64,000 nucleotides of DNA from the NCBI GenBank assembly GCA_002914805.1, contig JXTB01000161.1, positions 630,252 through 694,251 of the forward strand, in the 5' to 3' direction. Source of the DNA: Parasponia andersonii (Eukaryota > Streptophyta > Magnoliopsida > Rosales > Cannabaceae). This document shows positions 46,801-57,845 of the stretch, in pieces. Position 1 is the first letter of the stretch, and every line of letters starts with the position of its first letter. Under the pieces are notes generated by a model. That model saw only the letters and a list, made by a program, of their open reading frames with translations. It searched no databases and was not told the DNA's origin. The translations under genes and the position numbers were made by a program.

Positions 46801-47845
46801 ATAAAAAATAAACTAGTATGAAAATGATTTTAGAGTGAATAATTGAAACAAAATGGTGGTTTTCATTCACAGACAATGCTTAGATTCTTTGTCAGCTTCC
46901 TAGCAGAAGAAAAAAGATTCTGTCATCAGACTCGATGTTTAAAAAAGCTAGTTTGGGTACCAAGGCGTTTTGTCATAATTAAGGCAAGGGGTAAGTCTAA
47001 AGGCCTCAAATTTTGGATTTAAAAAACACATTTAGAGATCTAAAATATGAAGCATTAATAAACAAAGCCAATATATCATCATAAAAAGTCATAAGAGCCA
47101 TAGAATTATAAAATAACCTCAAGTCTTAAACATACCACAATTTAAAATTCAAACACATGATGAAAGGTCTCATAATGCAATAGGCTAATTAAGTATAGAA
47201 GTCTAATCCAGATTTAGAAGGATAAACTCAAAACCGTCCCAGCCTAGAACAAACTGAACTTAGTAATCATTTTCCAAATCATCATGGCTTGAAGGATCTT
47301 CCAAGGAATTGTCATATCTTATAGCCCTATCATCCTCCCCATCGTCACTATCAAGAAGAAGAGCACGTGAAATGAAATGGGTTGGAGGCTGAAGTGAACT
47401 GCTAGGATTTTGTTCTTTTAGTTTAGTTATTCAATTGTTTTTTGGGCTGAGACTAAATGATGTATTTAAAATTAGACTTGGGCCGCTTATTATAAAGCCA
47501 AAATCTTATGAAAAGGGCATAATAGTTAAAAAAATACATTTTTACCGAGGCTTAAGCCTCAGTACCCGCCTCAGATGTGGGAGGTGTAAGCCTCGCACAG
47601 AAACCTTACGGCTAGAAAAAATAGCCTCCCAAGGAGGCAAGCCTCAGAAACGCTTTTATAAACCATGATCGGACTTCCTAAATGAATGTTATACATATCT
47701 TGATCGATTTTCAACTTGGCACGATGTGCAGGTAATTCATATTCTTTCTGCGATAAAGAGGAAAAAGTCCATGGACACGATCATACTCTCCCTTGTTGCA
47801 TCTGTGTGCACTTTTCTCATATTTATTTACTGGTTGAGCAAGTGA
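43886..47845 (+). CDS. GOS11: Golgi Qb-SNARE, GOS11 type
   Basis: Five exons, 43886-43924, 44931-45170, 45667-45831, 46602-46715 and 47732-47845, all in phase 0 with GT-AG introns, giving 223 residues, the usual length. The protein is the plant homologue of yeast Gos1 and animal GS28, a tail-anchored SNARE in Golgi membrane fusion (ER-Golgi and intra-Golgi transport). Seen in the sequence: the N terminus MEVPSSWDALRKQ, an N-terminal coiled-coil part with LLKQLQQVNSQMQAWV, the SNARE helix in the last third around STFGGINSKLSNVSSRLP (central polar residue would be Q or N here), then basic IKRKK and a C-terminal membrane anchor of about 20 residues ending FIYWLSK. Very close to Arabidopsis GOS11. 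Introns 1 to 4 are about 1006, 496, 770 and 1016 bp. Intron 1 has a 30-bp tandem duplication at 44836-44895 just before its acceptor. Confidence 0.95.
44836..44895 (+). repeat. 30-bp tandem duplication in GOS11 intron 1
   Basis: Two copies of CTTACTGTCAYGAGCTACGA and the following 10 bases, differing at one C/T and by one base in length. It ends 36 bases before the exon 2 acceptor, so it may overlap the branch-point region. Confidence 0.85.
46960..47668. mobile_element. DNA-transposon relic in GOS11 intron 4 (possibly hAT)
   Basis: This block accounts for most of the 1016-bp intron 4. It contains AGGCTTAAGCCTCAGTACC and GGAGGTGTAAGCCTCGC near its right end and CAAGGCGTTTTG near its left, the type of GGC/GCC-rich ends I associate with plant hAT-like repeats. 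On the minus strand, at about 47370-47270, a short frame reads like the acidic C-terminal tail of a transposase (LLLDSDDGEDDRAIRYD). Terminal repeats and target duplication could not be defined. The insertion is in the intron and leaves the coding sequence intact. Confidence 0.4.
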
Positions 47846-48639
47846 AGATGAGGCTATGATTCTTGATGGTACTTGTGAAATTGCTGAATCCTTCGTAGTT
47901 CTGATGCTCTTTCGTGGTCTATAGGTGGGGAAATCTTTGTTAGACTACGGTGACATTTCTTCTTGTGGATAACTCCAATGTACTTTAATTCATCTTTGTT
48001 ACAGTCATACCGATTGCATTGCCTTGTGATGACCAAGGCTATTCAAAGACAGGATATCGTTCCAAGATATGGAAATAAGAGATTCATGCATTGCTAGTAG
48101 ACATCAACAAAGTTTTGTATCAAGCTTTTAGATTTTAGTAGATGTCTCTTGTTCACTATGCCGAAAATTGGAACTCAAATGTCAAAGGGATGATTTGGTT
48201 TATTTTTGGTTCTACCTGTGTCTCACAATCTGTGTCATATGTTTTATGATATATCAAGTATTTAAAAATAATATAAGTAAAAGTTTAAAAATCATAAAAT
48301 TCAATAGGGGCAAATGAGAAGCATTGTTGAATTATTTATGAGATATGTATGTGAATTTTTAAATTATCAAAATTAAGGGAGTAAATGAGGGATAAAATTG
48401 AATATCTTATCAGTAAAAGGGCAAAAGTTGAAATTTTGAAAAGTTCGGGGGCATATGGCCTAAAGTGGCTCCGTCAGCTTGCATGTGTACATGTACATTA
48501 CATTCCGTTTTTCGTAAAGAATGTCGTATGCAAACAAATTCTAGGATTAAACATACTATTATAAACAAGGGATCATAATGAGTCAAAAATACAATTCGCA
48601 GTAGCAGCACATAAAATTTTTAAAGATCCTAGTATTCCA
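47846..48639. other. GOS11 3' UTR and flank
   Basis: The 3' UTR of GOS11 begins here. Then comes AT-rich DNA without a recognised gene up to the viral copy. Confidence 0.5.
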
Positions 48640-49380
48640 CCTGAGAACAGTCAGCCTAGGTAAGATATTATAAGTTCTTTCTACTAACCAATGTTTTTCT
48701 GATAGCCCACTTTGACTTAGGCGAGATATATAACTTTTTCAGAGCTTAACATATACTACTCGAGCCTTCCTTTGGTTAGATAATTTCTCTACTAACTAAC
48801 AAGAAATCTCAGAGAAAAGTTTAGAAACTAGGCATATTTTTTGAAACCACAAAGATCTTTTTATTTCCTATTTTTCTCTGTCTTCTTCTGAGGGAAGAAG
48901 AGGTATTTATACAACACGAGAGCCCCTCATCGGAGAAGGAAACTCAAAACTAAAGGCAAACACGGACTAAAGGAGAAGGAATCTCCTTTTATAAAAGTTA
49001 AAGAGAAGTACTGACTAAGGAGAATGAATCTCCTTTTACAAAAGCTAAAGACAAACATTGACTAAAGGAGAAGAAATCTCCTTTTACAAAAGCTAGAGAC
49101 AAGATTTAACCCAAGCTACCATCCGAAAACGAGCTCATGACTGGGACTGGAGTTCATGATATCTTTGTCACTGTCTGACAAGTCATGTGGTTATGGCCGT
49201 GGATTCATATGGTTTAATACCATCTCATCTTTAAGGGATAAGCTGGAAGGAGCTTTTTAGGAGATTTACTTGGATTGAACACGCTGCCACGTTGTGGTCC
49301 TGGTGAGTTCATAGTTTATCTGAGACATCGACAGAGAAGACTGGTCATATGGGTCTTGGAAATCTTGAATTACCGATGCT
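48640..49380 (-). promoter_or_regulatory. non-coding/promoter region of the viral copy
   Basis: Reading the minus strand: three tandem 47-48-bp repeats (49108 down to 48966), then TATAAATA (48911-48904), then AATAAA within about 50 bases (near 48862). This is the order expected of a pararetroviral full-length-transcript promoter with its poly(A) signal in the terminal repeat. At 48709-48698 the minus strand reads TGGGCTATCAGA, a weak match to the tRNA-Met primer site TGGTATCAGAGC, lying downstream of the presumed transcript start as in caulimovirids. Confidence 0.5.
48966..49108. repeat. three 47-48-bp tandem repeats, each with a hairpin
   Basis: Units at 48966-49013, 49014-49060 and 49061-49108. 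Each contains AAGGAGA, 4-5 bases, then TCTCCTTTT, so every unit holds a 7-8-bp inverted repeat. A partial, more diverged unit precedes them (48932-48965). They lie just upstream of the minus-strand TATA box. Confidence 0.85.
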
Positions 49381-49400
49381 TGATAATTGACAGCATCAGT

Positions 49401-50368
49401 TCAGTCTGTAGTACATTGATTTTCTTCTGATGACATCCAAGGTCCATCATTGTTATGGGTGAGGAAATACTCCATGTCCTTATACATCTGAGCTGTATAG
49501 GGTGGTGAATAATGTTCCCATGGCACATCATCTTCTGGTTTTGGGCATATTTCATTTGAAATTATTCCATTTTTTAGGAATAGCATCTTCTGAAGTTGTC
49601 GGTACTCAGAGTTTCCTATGGTGACCATTTGATGCTCACTGGATTTGTATACTTCAGCATTTGTAGTATAGGAGATAATAGTGTTTCTTTCTTTTGTAAA
49701 TGAAATATTTAAGAAGAATATCATCCAACAGTCAAAGATGTGGATGGAGTTGTCTCTGGGGAACTTTGGTACATCTGCTAGCATGGTTGGCCTTTTTCCC
49801 TTAACTTTATTCCATTCATCTGTTAGGATCTAGTCCCATTCAGGGAGAGTATGGAACTATCGTAGCAGATTTGTTTGGACCTAGTAGACGGGATGAAATT
49901 CTTCTTTTTCTTGGTAGCTACAGATTGTTGTTCTTATCTGATTGGTTTGAATTTCTATTGCAATTATGTAAGAACTTGCCAGATACCAAAAGAAATAGGC
50001 CAATTGTTTAGCCATGAAGTAGGTATCCTTGAAAGGTAGTAATTTTGAAAATGGGTAAATGGGATGGATACCTAAATCTTTTGCCATCGGTGGTCTGATA
50101 TTTTGATGAGCCAAGATTGATGGACTAGTGCTCTCTGAACGGCCTTTTTTTTAGGTCGGCGGCTCTTGATAATCTTTTGGGCATCTTTTGGGAAAGATGA
50201 TGGAAGGAGGGATGCCTGAGAGGAGGATGTCATAGTGTATATTTGTGGAAGAACTGGAATGGCTTTGATGACTTTACAATTGATTTGGGCAGGACCTTTT
50301 ATACTGTTTTGAGGTGGCCTTAACAGGAAGTCTGGAATAACATTAATTTTTCCTTTGATATGCTTCAC
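49401..50368 (-). pseudogene. viral C-terminal region after RNase H
   Basis: Three open blocks (50072-50368, 49881-50114 and 49401-49784) in different frames. The first begins with the HIKGKINVIPDFL motif that closes the RNase H domain of pararetroviruses. The last contains PWEHYSPPY and is acidic, like the C-terminal tail of petuvirus-type polyproteins. The blocks are separated by frame changes. Confidence 0.6.
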
Positions 50369-52110
50369 CTCGAAGGAATAGTGGGAAAACCACGTGGCAA
50401 GTTGGAGAAGTTGGGTGTTAACAGGTTATTTTGCTTGAAGGTCATCATTCTTTGGAAAGACGAGAAGTCTGTTTCTATCAAGAAGTGGTGTCCAATCAAG
50501 TGAAACTCAAATTTTATTATTCCCATCTATACAGCTAGCAGTTCTTTGAATGTGGAATAGTAGTGGATTTGGGAATCTTTAAAGCTGCCACTTTTGTATC
50601 CGCATACCTTTCTTTTTTCTTATTTATCTTCTTCCAATAAGACTGCACCCTAATATCTGCCACTTGCGTCTGTCTAGAATACTCTCTTTCCATCAGAAGG
50701 GATCTGGAGTGGTGGTAATGTTTGCATTTCTTTCTTCAATCTTTTTGATCACTTCAGTCTATTGTGGGGTCCATTGTTGAGCTCCTTTTTTGAGCATAGC
50801 AGTCAGAGGGCTGGTGAGCTTTGAGAGGTAAGGCACAAAGTCTCTCAAGTAGTTGGCTATGCCAAGGAACTGTTGTATTTAGACCTTTGTAAGATCATGG
50901 TCTGGGAACTTTAGAAGTTCTTGGGTTATATGGGGTTGGGCTTCGAATTGACCATCATATAATTTCATACCCAAGAATTCTATGTTGGGTCGTGCTATGA
51001 CCATCTTCTTTTCTAAGAGCATTATTCCATTCTTTTCTGTGATTTCTGTGAATTGGGCCAAAAGGTCACAATGGGCCTTTTCATCTGGAGAGAACAAGAG
51101 GATGTCATCAATGTAGATGAGGGCTTGGTTTAGGATTAGGCAATAAATGGTGATCATAGCCTTTTGGAATAATGATAGAGCGGTTTTAAGCTCAAATGGT
51201 ATAACTGTCCATTGGTAGTGTTGGTTTGGGATACAAAAGACTATTTTGGGTCGTTCTTCTGGTTTGATGCCCAATTGCCAAAAACCCACTTTTAGGTCAA
51301 ATTTCGAAAATACTTTTGCCCAAGAAAGACTGGAGAACAAAGAGTTTCTATTTGGAAGAGGGAAATTATCATCAGCTAGAAAATGATTTAAGGATTAGTA
51401 ATTAATTACCAGTCTTTGTTTTCCTCTTGCCTACTCTGATCTTTTGTTGACATAGAATGCGTGACATGCCCATGTTGAGCTAGTATTTTCGATGAGTCCT
51501 TGGAGTCTGTGCTCCTCGCATTCTTATATGGCCATTTGCTGATGCTCTGGATTCATTCCTGTATGACTGGCTTTTGTTGGGTTAATATCCTCATTTTTTT
51601 TGAAGGGCAGTGTGATGAAATATCTCTCATTTTTCATAGAGGATGATCACATTTCAGTAGGAACTTAGAATGGGACTCTGCATAGGAGTTATCTATGAGC
51701 CTCTGTTTGATGGCTAGGAGAGGATCATTAGTGATATGGAAGAAATTTGGGACTAGTTCCCAGGCTGAGAAATACTGCTTATAGGCTAGGCCTCCTGGAA
51801 GGATTCTCATTCCCTTCTTCTAGGTGAAGATGTTGAAGCCGATATCAAATCTTTTCTAGGAAGTTTGGAACTAAGAACTCTATGTACTGCTGAACATCCT
51901 AGAAAGAATTGTAGCATTATTGGCTTACTAATGAGATCTTTTGAGAAGATCTCTCCATTGGCGGCATGGAAGTATTGCTTCTTTTTCTTCCAATATTTTG
52001 GAGAGAGGATGTCTGAGTTTAAGATCGAGTAGGATGCTCCTGTGTCAACAAATGTTGCGACTCTGATTGGCTTAGAGTATTTTGAAGGAAGAACCTGTAT
52101 TTTTAGGGTT
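50369..52110 (-). pseudogene. viral protease, reverse transcriptase and RNase H relic
   Basis: The aspartic protease motif FVDTGAS is at about 52058-52031. The reverse transcriptase catalytic motif appears as YIDD (about 51120-51103), preceded by FDLKVGFWQLG and followed by an IEFLGM block. The following PHI-x-FPD pattern is typical of Caulimoviridae. The RT block 50879-51340 is open but both sides are broken: stops lie between protease and RT (for example around 51900-51350) and again through the RNase H region (50870-50370). No integrase is present. Confidence 0.75.
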
Positions 52111-53400
52111 GGAGCTGGCTGTATAATATTGATAGCAATGATTTAGTATTGCTCATCAACTTCTTCTTGATCTGACCATTCAGAGGAGTCTGAGGGGAGT
52201 TGGAGTGCATAAACTGTATCTGGATTGATTTCTTCATCTAATGAAAAGATTGATTCTACATCATTGTCTGACAGAGAAATTCCTGTTGCATTTTCGATAT
52301 GAGAAATCATCTTGACCGTTTTTCCCTTCGGACATTGTTTCGCAAAATGACCCTTTTGTCCACAGATATGGCAACGGTCTGAGATTTTTCCAAATCATAT
52401 TTTCTTTTTGAGGAATCTCCAAGGCATTTGGGACTTCTTCTTTTTGCTGTGGGAAGGCCTGGAGGATTCTTTGGAGCGCCTTTGTTTTTTGAACTGCTTT
52501 TGGCTGCACGAACATGTATGGTGGGCTGAACATTTTGTTAGGAGATCCTTTTGGCTGCAACCTTTATCCAATTGCTTGGTTTGCTTCATGTATTCTTGGA
52601 GGAACTTGTTTTGAGAGCACATTTTATCAAGAGCTCTAAGCATAAGTTGGTATAGTTCCCCTAGTGTTGTGTTTTGCAGAGTTTTTCCACTAGAAGATAA
52701 AAGCTTGAAAGTTTCTTCTCCCAGAGGATCTGGGATGGATGATAGAAAAGCTTATTTAAGATTTGGTCATCAACTCCACCAATAAGGTAGAACCGTTTCG
52801 TCATCTGTTGAAAGTACTTTTCTAGATCTTTTCTCTGCATGGAGCAACCCTTCATCTTGAAGAATTCTGCTCTCAGTCGTTTTGTTATCTAGGCCTCTTG
52901 CCCACAGAACTCTACAAAGAGGAGATTCAAGGCTTTTTCAATCGATATGTCTTGCATAAATTGTAGTTGTTTGTATTCTCCAAGACTTTGCCACCAGTCA
53001 TGTAAGATTCTTGTAAAACTAGAAGCAAAATTAAGAAGGATATCTCCTCTATAGCTTCCAGGTTTTTGGGCTTCTAAAAGAAGCCATGCCTTGAATTCTT
53101 GAAAACGTCCTCTCTATTTGGTTGGTGGTAAATCGTCGAGGGTGAATGTCTGGAATTTTCCTTTAGACGTTTTTGGTGCTGGCTGGTCCGTTACTATCTG
53201 GTTTGAGTCTGTCTTTTCTTCTTGTTCCTCAATAATAGGCTCAATCATTGTTGTTTCTGAGGTTCTCATCCCTTGAGTCATAAATTGTTGCGGAAGTTCA
53301 TCGTTGTCATCAGATGTTTCTGTAGTTGTGGACCATTCTTCTTCTGATGAATCTTCTTCAGAAAATTCTCTTTGGAGATTGATTTGAGACAAATTCTGGA
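52111..53400 (-). pseudogene. viral coat (gag-like) region with CCHC zinc finger
   Basis: The zinc finger CHICGQKGHFAKQC (C-x2-C-x4-H-x4-C) is intact at about 52374-52333. Before it are basic and glutamine-rich stretches and a coat core in broken blocks (52661-52855 and up to about 53100). The N-terminal part, 53114-53392, is very acidic (runs of Glu, Asp and Ser), as is usual at the start of caulimovirid coat proteins. Several stops and shifts separate the blocks. Confidence 0.65.
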
Positions 53401-54484
53401 AACAATGTTATTGGATGGCTTTTGTTAATGAGTTTGGCTAGGAAGTGCTCCCTTGTACCATCAGCTGTTTTGGTAGATAGTCATCTGGTTGATTAACTGA
53501 GGACTCTGCTTCTTTTCGCTTCCTTTTGGACTTTGCCTTTTGTTTGGCCTCTTCTTCTTAGTGAAAGATTCTTTGTAGGCATAGAATCTGGTCTTCTCCG
53601 GAGGGTATTGTTAAAGATAAGGGTTGGGAGGCTTTTGGTAATGTTGAAAACATCCATGGTATAACATCCATGTTCTAATGTTGGCTGGTGTTTTGTTTGA
53701 GCTGCATCAATTGTTCTTGTAAGGCAGCACATTGGTTCTTAAGGCTCTTCATTTATACCTCTTTTGTCGAGAAGACCTGTTTTGGGACCGCCCCTTGTCA
53801 TATCAACTTTATGAGCTCTTCATGGGTGTTTTGGATTCTAGACTGTAGTCTGTGCAGTAAGTCCTGCAAGTTCGAGCATCTCTGATCGAGCTGTGTAACT
53901 TTGCTTTCTACCAGAGTGACCTTTTGATCCAGTTTTTGTATAGCGGAATTTTGGGCAATCATATTTTCAGTTTGCCAATTCAACACCACTTCTGCAAGTA
54001 AGATTATCTTTGTAGTCCCATCTGGCTTCCTGAAGCTGGGATTGAGAACTTTTGGTTGATACGTTGTCGTTCCTGTTTGGTCATTAAAGCTTCCAAGGGG
54101 TGGAAAATCTTTATCATAGGAGGATATCATCATAATTTGGGCCGAGGAGCTTGGCTGTTCACACTTCTTTACTTTTCTTATCTACTTTGCCGCTTTCTTG
54201 TAGCAAGGTAGGATATGTTGAGGACTTTGGTCTATCTGGTTGTCATCATCCCATCCACTTTGAGGTAAAGGAGATTCATGCTGAGTATTTTGAGGGTAGG
54301 AATATTTGACTATGTAGTCAAATTTTCCTGATGGTTGCCTGAGAAGACCCACTTTCTTTGACCTTGCTTCAATTTTTTCTTTTAGTGTACGACATGCCTT
54401 CTTTGTCTGGGACTTGACTTCTGGTAGGTTACCTGTTGAGCACATCTGGCAATTGCATGTGTCCTGTTTTTGAGTTGAAAGCAT
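53401..54484 (-). pseudogene. viral linker with coiled coil
   Basis: The block 53798-54133 has heptad-like spacing (IQKLDQKVTLVESKVTQLDQ), which predicts a coiled coil, the kind of segment seen in virion-associated parts of caulimovirids. The next block, 53493-53732, is basic. The blocks 54182-54484 and 54382-54831 overlap in different frames, which marks a frameshift near 54430. Confidence 0.55.
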
Positions 54485-55566
54485 AATAAGGGTTTCCGTC
54501 CATATCGAATGATTCGATATCTGCTGTGGTAGGGATGACTGTAGACATCATATGTAGACATTATATACTGTGTGGTGAAGTAGTCCGACACCTCTTCTTT
54601 TTTATTGAAGGTGATTTCTATTTTCCCATCTTTCAGTGTTTTGAAAGAGGGATCCGAGGACTGGATTTGTACATGGGGCTGGTGTAGCTGTTCATAACTT
54701 GTTATCCAAGAGTCAGGAATTATCTTCTTGAGTTCTTCAGTTGAGATCTGCCTTGGGATGTGAGTACAGCTTGGTATGGGATGAGAATTGACCGAGACAA
54801 GTAAGGCATCCGATGTTCTTGGAAGAGCCAAATCTAAAGCATGGTTTTGGACTCAATATACCATCTGGTAATGAGAGGTGGCACCCATGGCTTGTGGATC
54901 TTGTTCTATACATATAATTTGTAGCTAGACTTTAAGGGCATCAGACAACCTTTTGTCTTTTAACGACATGCAAAAGTTTGGGTAAAAAGTGACAATGTAT
55001 GTTCCTGCATTGAGGGTTATTTGAATGATACCTATACAAGCATATTGGTATTTCAACATTCTGGTATCGAGAAGGGAAATTTTTGCACAGACGGGAAGAC
55101 CTTTTCGGCCATGGTAGGTTAGCGCAAGGCGAATAGCTCCAAAATGGATATGACTAAAACCTTGTTCTATCCATTGGGGTGGAAATTCTGGTGGGATTTG
55201 TAGGGTGACATAGAGTTCTTTGTTGGTCGTAGGAAGCTCATATTAGTCAAACTTAGTAGACTGGATATATTCTTTAGTGGAACGAGGGGTAGATTTGATT
55301 AAAGATTTTATAGATTGGGTGACGGAGGATAATAGTTTAGTGAAAGCATGATACAAATTAATAAGAGGAAGGCTTTCTGAGGTGATCTTACTTTCTTCTG
55401 AAATATAGTTAAGTTCGTATAGATATTCTAACTTAGAAGCAGAAGAGACATCGATCACTATTAAACAATAAAAACCTGGTCGCAATGGGGTTGGGCCTTT
55501 TTTTAAGCCATTCTTCAATGCCCCAAATTGCAGTTGAGTTGTTTTCAGAATATGTGCAGTTTTCAA
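54485..55566 (-). pseudogene. viral movement protein relic (30K superfamily)
   Basis: The first frame starts at 55566. Between 55240 and 54830 the core of the caulimovirid movement protein is readable, with YHGRKGLPV at about 55117-55090 followed by LLDTR and TLNAGTY. A stop before about 55243 and another near 54855 split it. It is the 5'-most gene of the copy, as expected for petuvirus-like genomes. Confidence 0.75.
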
Positions 55567-55640
55567 ATGATTGGAAAGAAAAAGAAAATTTATGGTGTAT
55601 GCCGATATTTTATGAGTAAATCAATAGGTTAGTAATTTAT

Positions 55641-56646
55641 AGCTTAATGACCTTTATTTTATTTCCCCAAAAAAAAAAAACGTTTGAGAGTCCTTTTATC
55701 AGTTAGGATGTTTTAGTTTCTATGTTGCCATTTTTTATTGTCCTTTAAGACTGTTAACGAAATCACCATTAAGTAGTATATATATATTTTTGGGTATATC
55801 AAGTTATTTAGTTGGTATATTTTTCAAATACACCACATAGTGACTTTAATTTTTGGTGGATGTTTTTTAGCTGTGGTATATCTTTTTATGAGATGGTCTA
55901 CCTGATCTAGTTTTTATGAAAAAAAAAGTTATGTATTTTGTAAATTGTGTTTTTAAGTTTGGCAAATATCTTTTTAGCTGTGGTGGATCCGTTTATAAGC
56001 TTAGTATATCTAACGCCGAAAATGATTTATTACAGTAGTGGAATTGGTATATATGAAAATATACATAATACATTATGTATATACCAAGAGAAAAGAAAAC
56101 AAATATACTACTTAAGAGTAATTTCTCTTTAATGGTTATAAAGTTTATTTTTTTGAAATACTATGAACTCATAAACGTTAAAAAATATATTTTAAAAACA
56201 TTTTAACTAATTAATGGCATTAATTTATAGGAAAAGTGGATTTTGATGAGGATAATACTTAATAACATAGCATGTAATATACATGAAAATATTCCCAATA
56301 TATAAATGGATATACCAAAAGAAAAAACAAATGTATTATTAAGAGTGATTTCCAGAAATGATTGTAAAGTTTATTATCTGAAATTTTATGAACCTCTAAA
56401 CATTAAAATATGATTTAAAAACCTCTTAACTAAAACTTTTTGAAATTTCATGAACTCATAAAGTTAAAAAAATGGTTTGAAAACTTAACAAACAAGCTAA
56501 TATTAATTTGTACATGAACTCATAAAGTAAAAAAAATGTTTTGAAAACTTAACTAACAAGCTAATATTAGTTTGTACAAAAAAAAGTTCTGATAAGAATA
56601 GTTTCGGTATTTACTTTCAATAGTTATCTAATAATATAAAAGGAGA

Positions 56647-56679
<33 letters not shown>

Positions 56680-57594
56680 AACTTTACATAAAGGCATCTG
56701 TTGATCAATAAAATGAGTAAAAAAATAATCTAAGCAAGAACAAAAATTCCTCATTTTCATTTCTCATTCTTTTTCAATTTCCTAGTAACATTCTCATTCA
56801 AAATTCTCTTCTATTGTTTGACTTATTATTTTTTAAAATATTTCTTTTTATGTGTACTTCGTAGTTTTAATTTTTTAGATAATCTCTTTAATTTCAACTA
56901 CTTATTTTTTTATTTTTTTTCTAATAACTTGTGTTTCATTCTCTTGTATTAATTATTTATTTCTTTCATAATTTTTGTTAATGATTCAATCTTTTTATCC
57001 TAAAAATTAAAATTACTAATATATTTTAATTTATGGATTCACAGAAAAGAACCTTTAGAGGGTGCCTGGGTGCTCCTAACATGACTTTTGTTCTTTGTTT
57101 TTCCTACTGAAACGCTTTTTTTCTTTGGTTAAATGATTAGTCAGTCAAAAAAGTTTGTTATCGTTGTTGATTGAAGATTCACTTCCTCTGTTTTTAGTTT
57201 GCAGCAAACAAAAAATATAAACTCTATTCAATATATAAAAATATAAATTAAATGGATATATATATGAGGGAATTGACTGTAGATACTTGATTTGATTTAT
57301 TGAATTGTTTTTAAAATCATTTCTTTTAACATTAAGGGTAATATATGTACTTGTTTTTATATAAAGAAAAAGAAGCGCATGATCTAGTGTACCAAAATTA
57401 AGATGCACAAAGATCGAAAGAACTATTTTAGAAATGGTAGGGTGTCAATACTAAGAATTACCGTTTTAAAATTTTTAATGAGGTTTAAATTAAGGGTATT
57501 TTTACGTCACTTAGGGTGCAAATATAATTCTCCCTGTATCATTTAGCTATAATTTGTGAATTATACACATTTGTTAATATATATATATATATAT
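55641..57594. other. AT-rich intergenic DNA with tandem repeats
   Basis: No gene is recognised. It holds a 64-bp tandem duplication at 56450-56577 with a third, diverged unit before it, and an (AT)14 tract at 56647-56674. The region 55780-56130 repeats the word GGTATAT with spacing of about 40-60 bases. Confidence 0.55.
56450..56577. repeat. 64-bp tandem duplication
   Basis: Units 56450-56513 and 56514-56577 start ATGAACTCATAAAGT and differ at about five positions. Diverged relatives of the same unit (ATGAACTCATAAACGTTAAA and similar) occur at 56163 and 56389. Confidence 0.85.
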
Positions 57595-57845
57595 AGGGGC
57601 ACTAATCCAGTATTTTTTTTTTTTTACTTATACAAATGTATCAATTTGGCCAATAAAAATTTAGCATATATATTTTTATATTGTAAAAAGTAAGAGAGAG
57701 AAAGAATATTAATGATGCACGTCTTTTCATGCACTTCATTATAACTATTAGATCACCATTAGATAGCGATCCAACGGCTAAAAAAAAAAATACCTACCCA
57801 CAGATAAAGAAAAAAAATACCTAATGAATTGGCAACCTATAGATA
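57595..57845. mobile_element. MITE next to (TA)n, copy 3 (best preserved)
   Basis: After (TA)n (57577-57594) comes GGGGCACTAATCCAGTATTTTTTT. The other end reads GAAAAAAAATACCTAATGAA then TTGGCAACC, followed by ATAGATATATAT. The two ends form imperfect inverted repeats. The interior has GCGATCCAACGGCTAAAAAA, a typical plant MITE word, close to the second end. At about 250 bp with no coding capacity it is non-autonomous. Confidence 0.55.

Larger units (their letters stand above)
48640..55640 (-). mobile_element. endogenous pararetrovirus, petuvirus-like Caulimoviridae, decayed
   Basis: About 7.0 kb on the minus strand carries, in viral order, movement protein, coiled-coil and coat region, CCHC zinc finger, aspartic protease, reverse transcriptase, RNase H, a C-terminal part, and a non-coding region with promoter elements. 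One continuous series MP-CP-PR-RT-RH without integrase or LTRs is the layout of Petuvirus and relatives, whose genome is about this size. The copy is interrupted by many stop codons and frame changes. Open blocks are 55243-55566, 54382-54831, 54182-54484, 53798-54133, 53493-53732, 53114-53392, 52661-52855, 52261-52643, 50879-51340, 50072-50368, 49881-50114 and 49401-49784. It cannot encode a working polyprotein. The non-coding region follows the coding part, so the genome was probably linearised between leader and first gene before or at integration. Exact junctions are uncertain. Confidence 0.85.

Noticed and set aside
50072-55566. Possibility of an intact or active virus
   Set aside because: At least a dozen frame breaks separate the domains, so no full polyprotein can be made.
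48640-55640. Ty3/gypsy element as an alternative reading
   Set aside because: No LTR pair or integrase is found, while the 30K-type movement protein and the RT-following PHI..FPD pattern point to Caulimoviridae.
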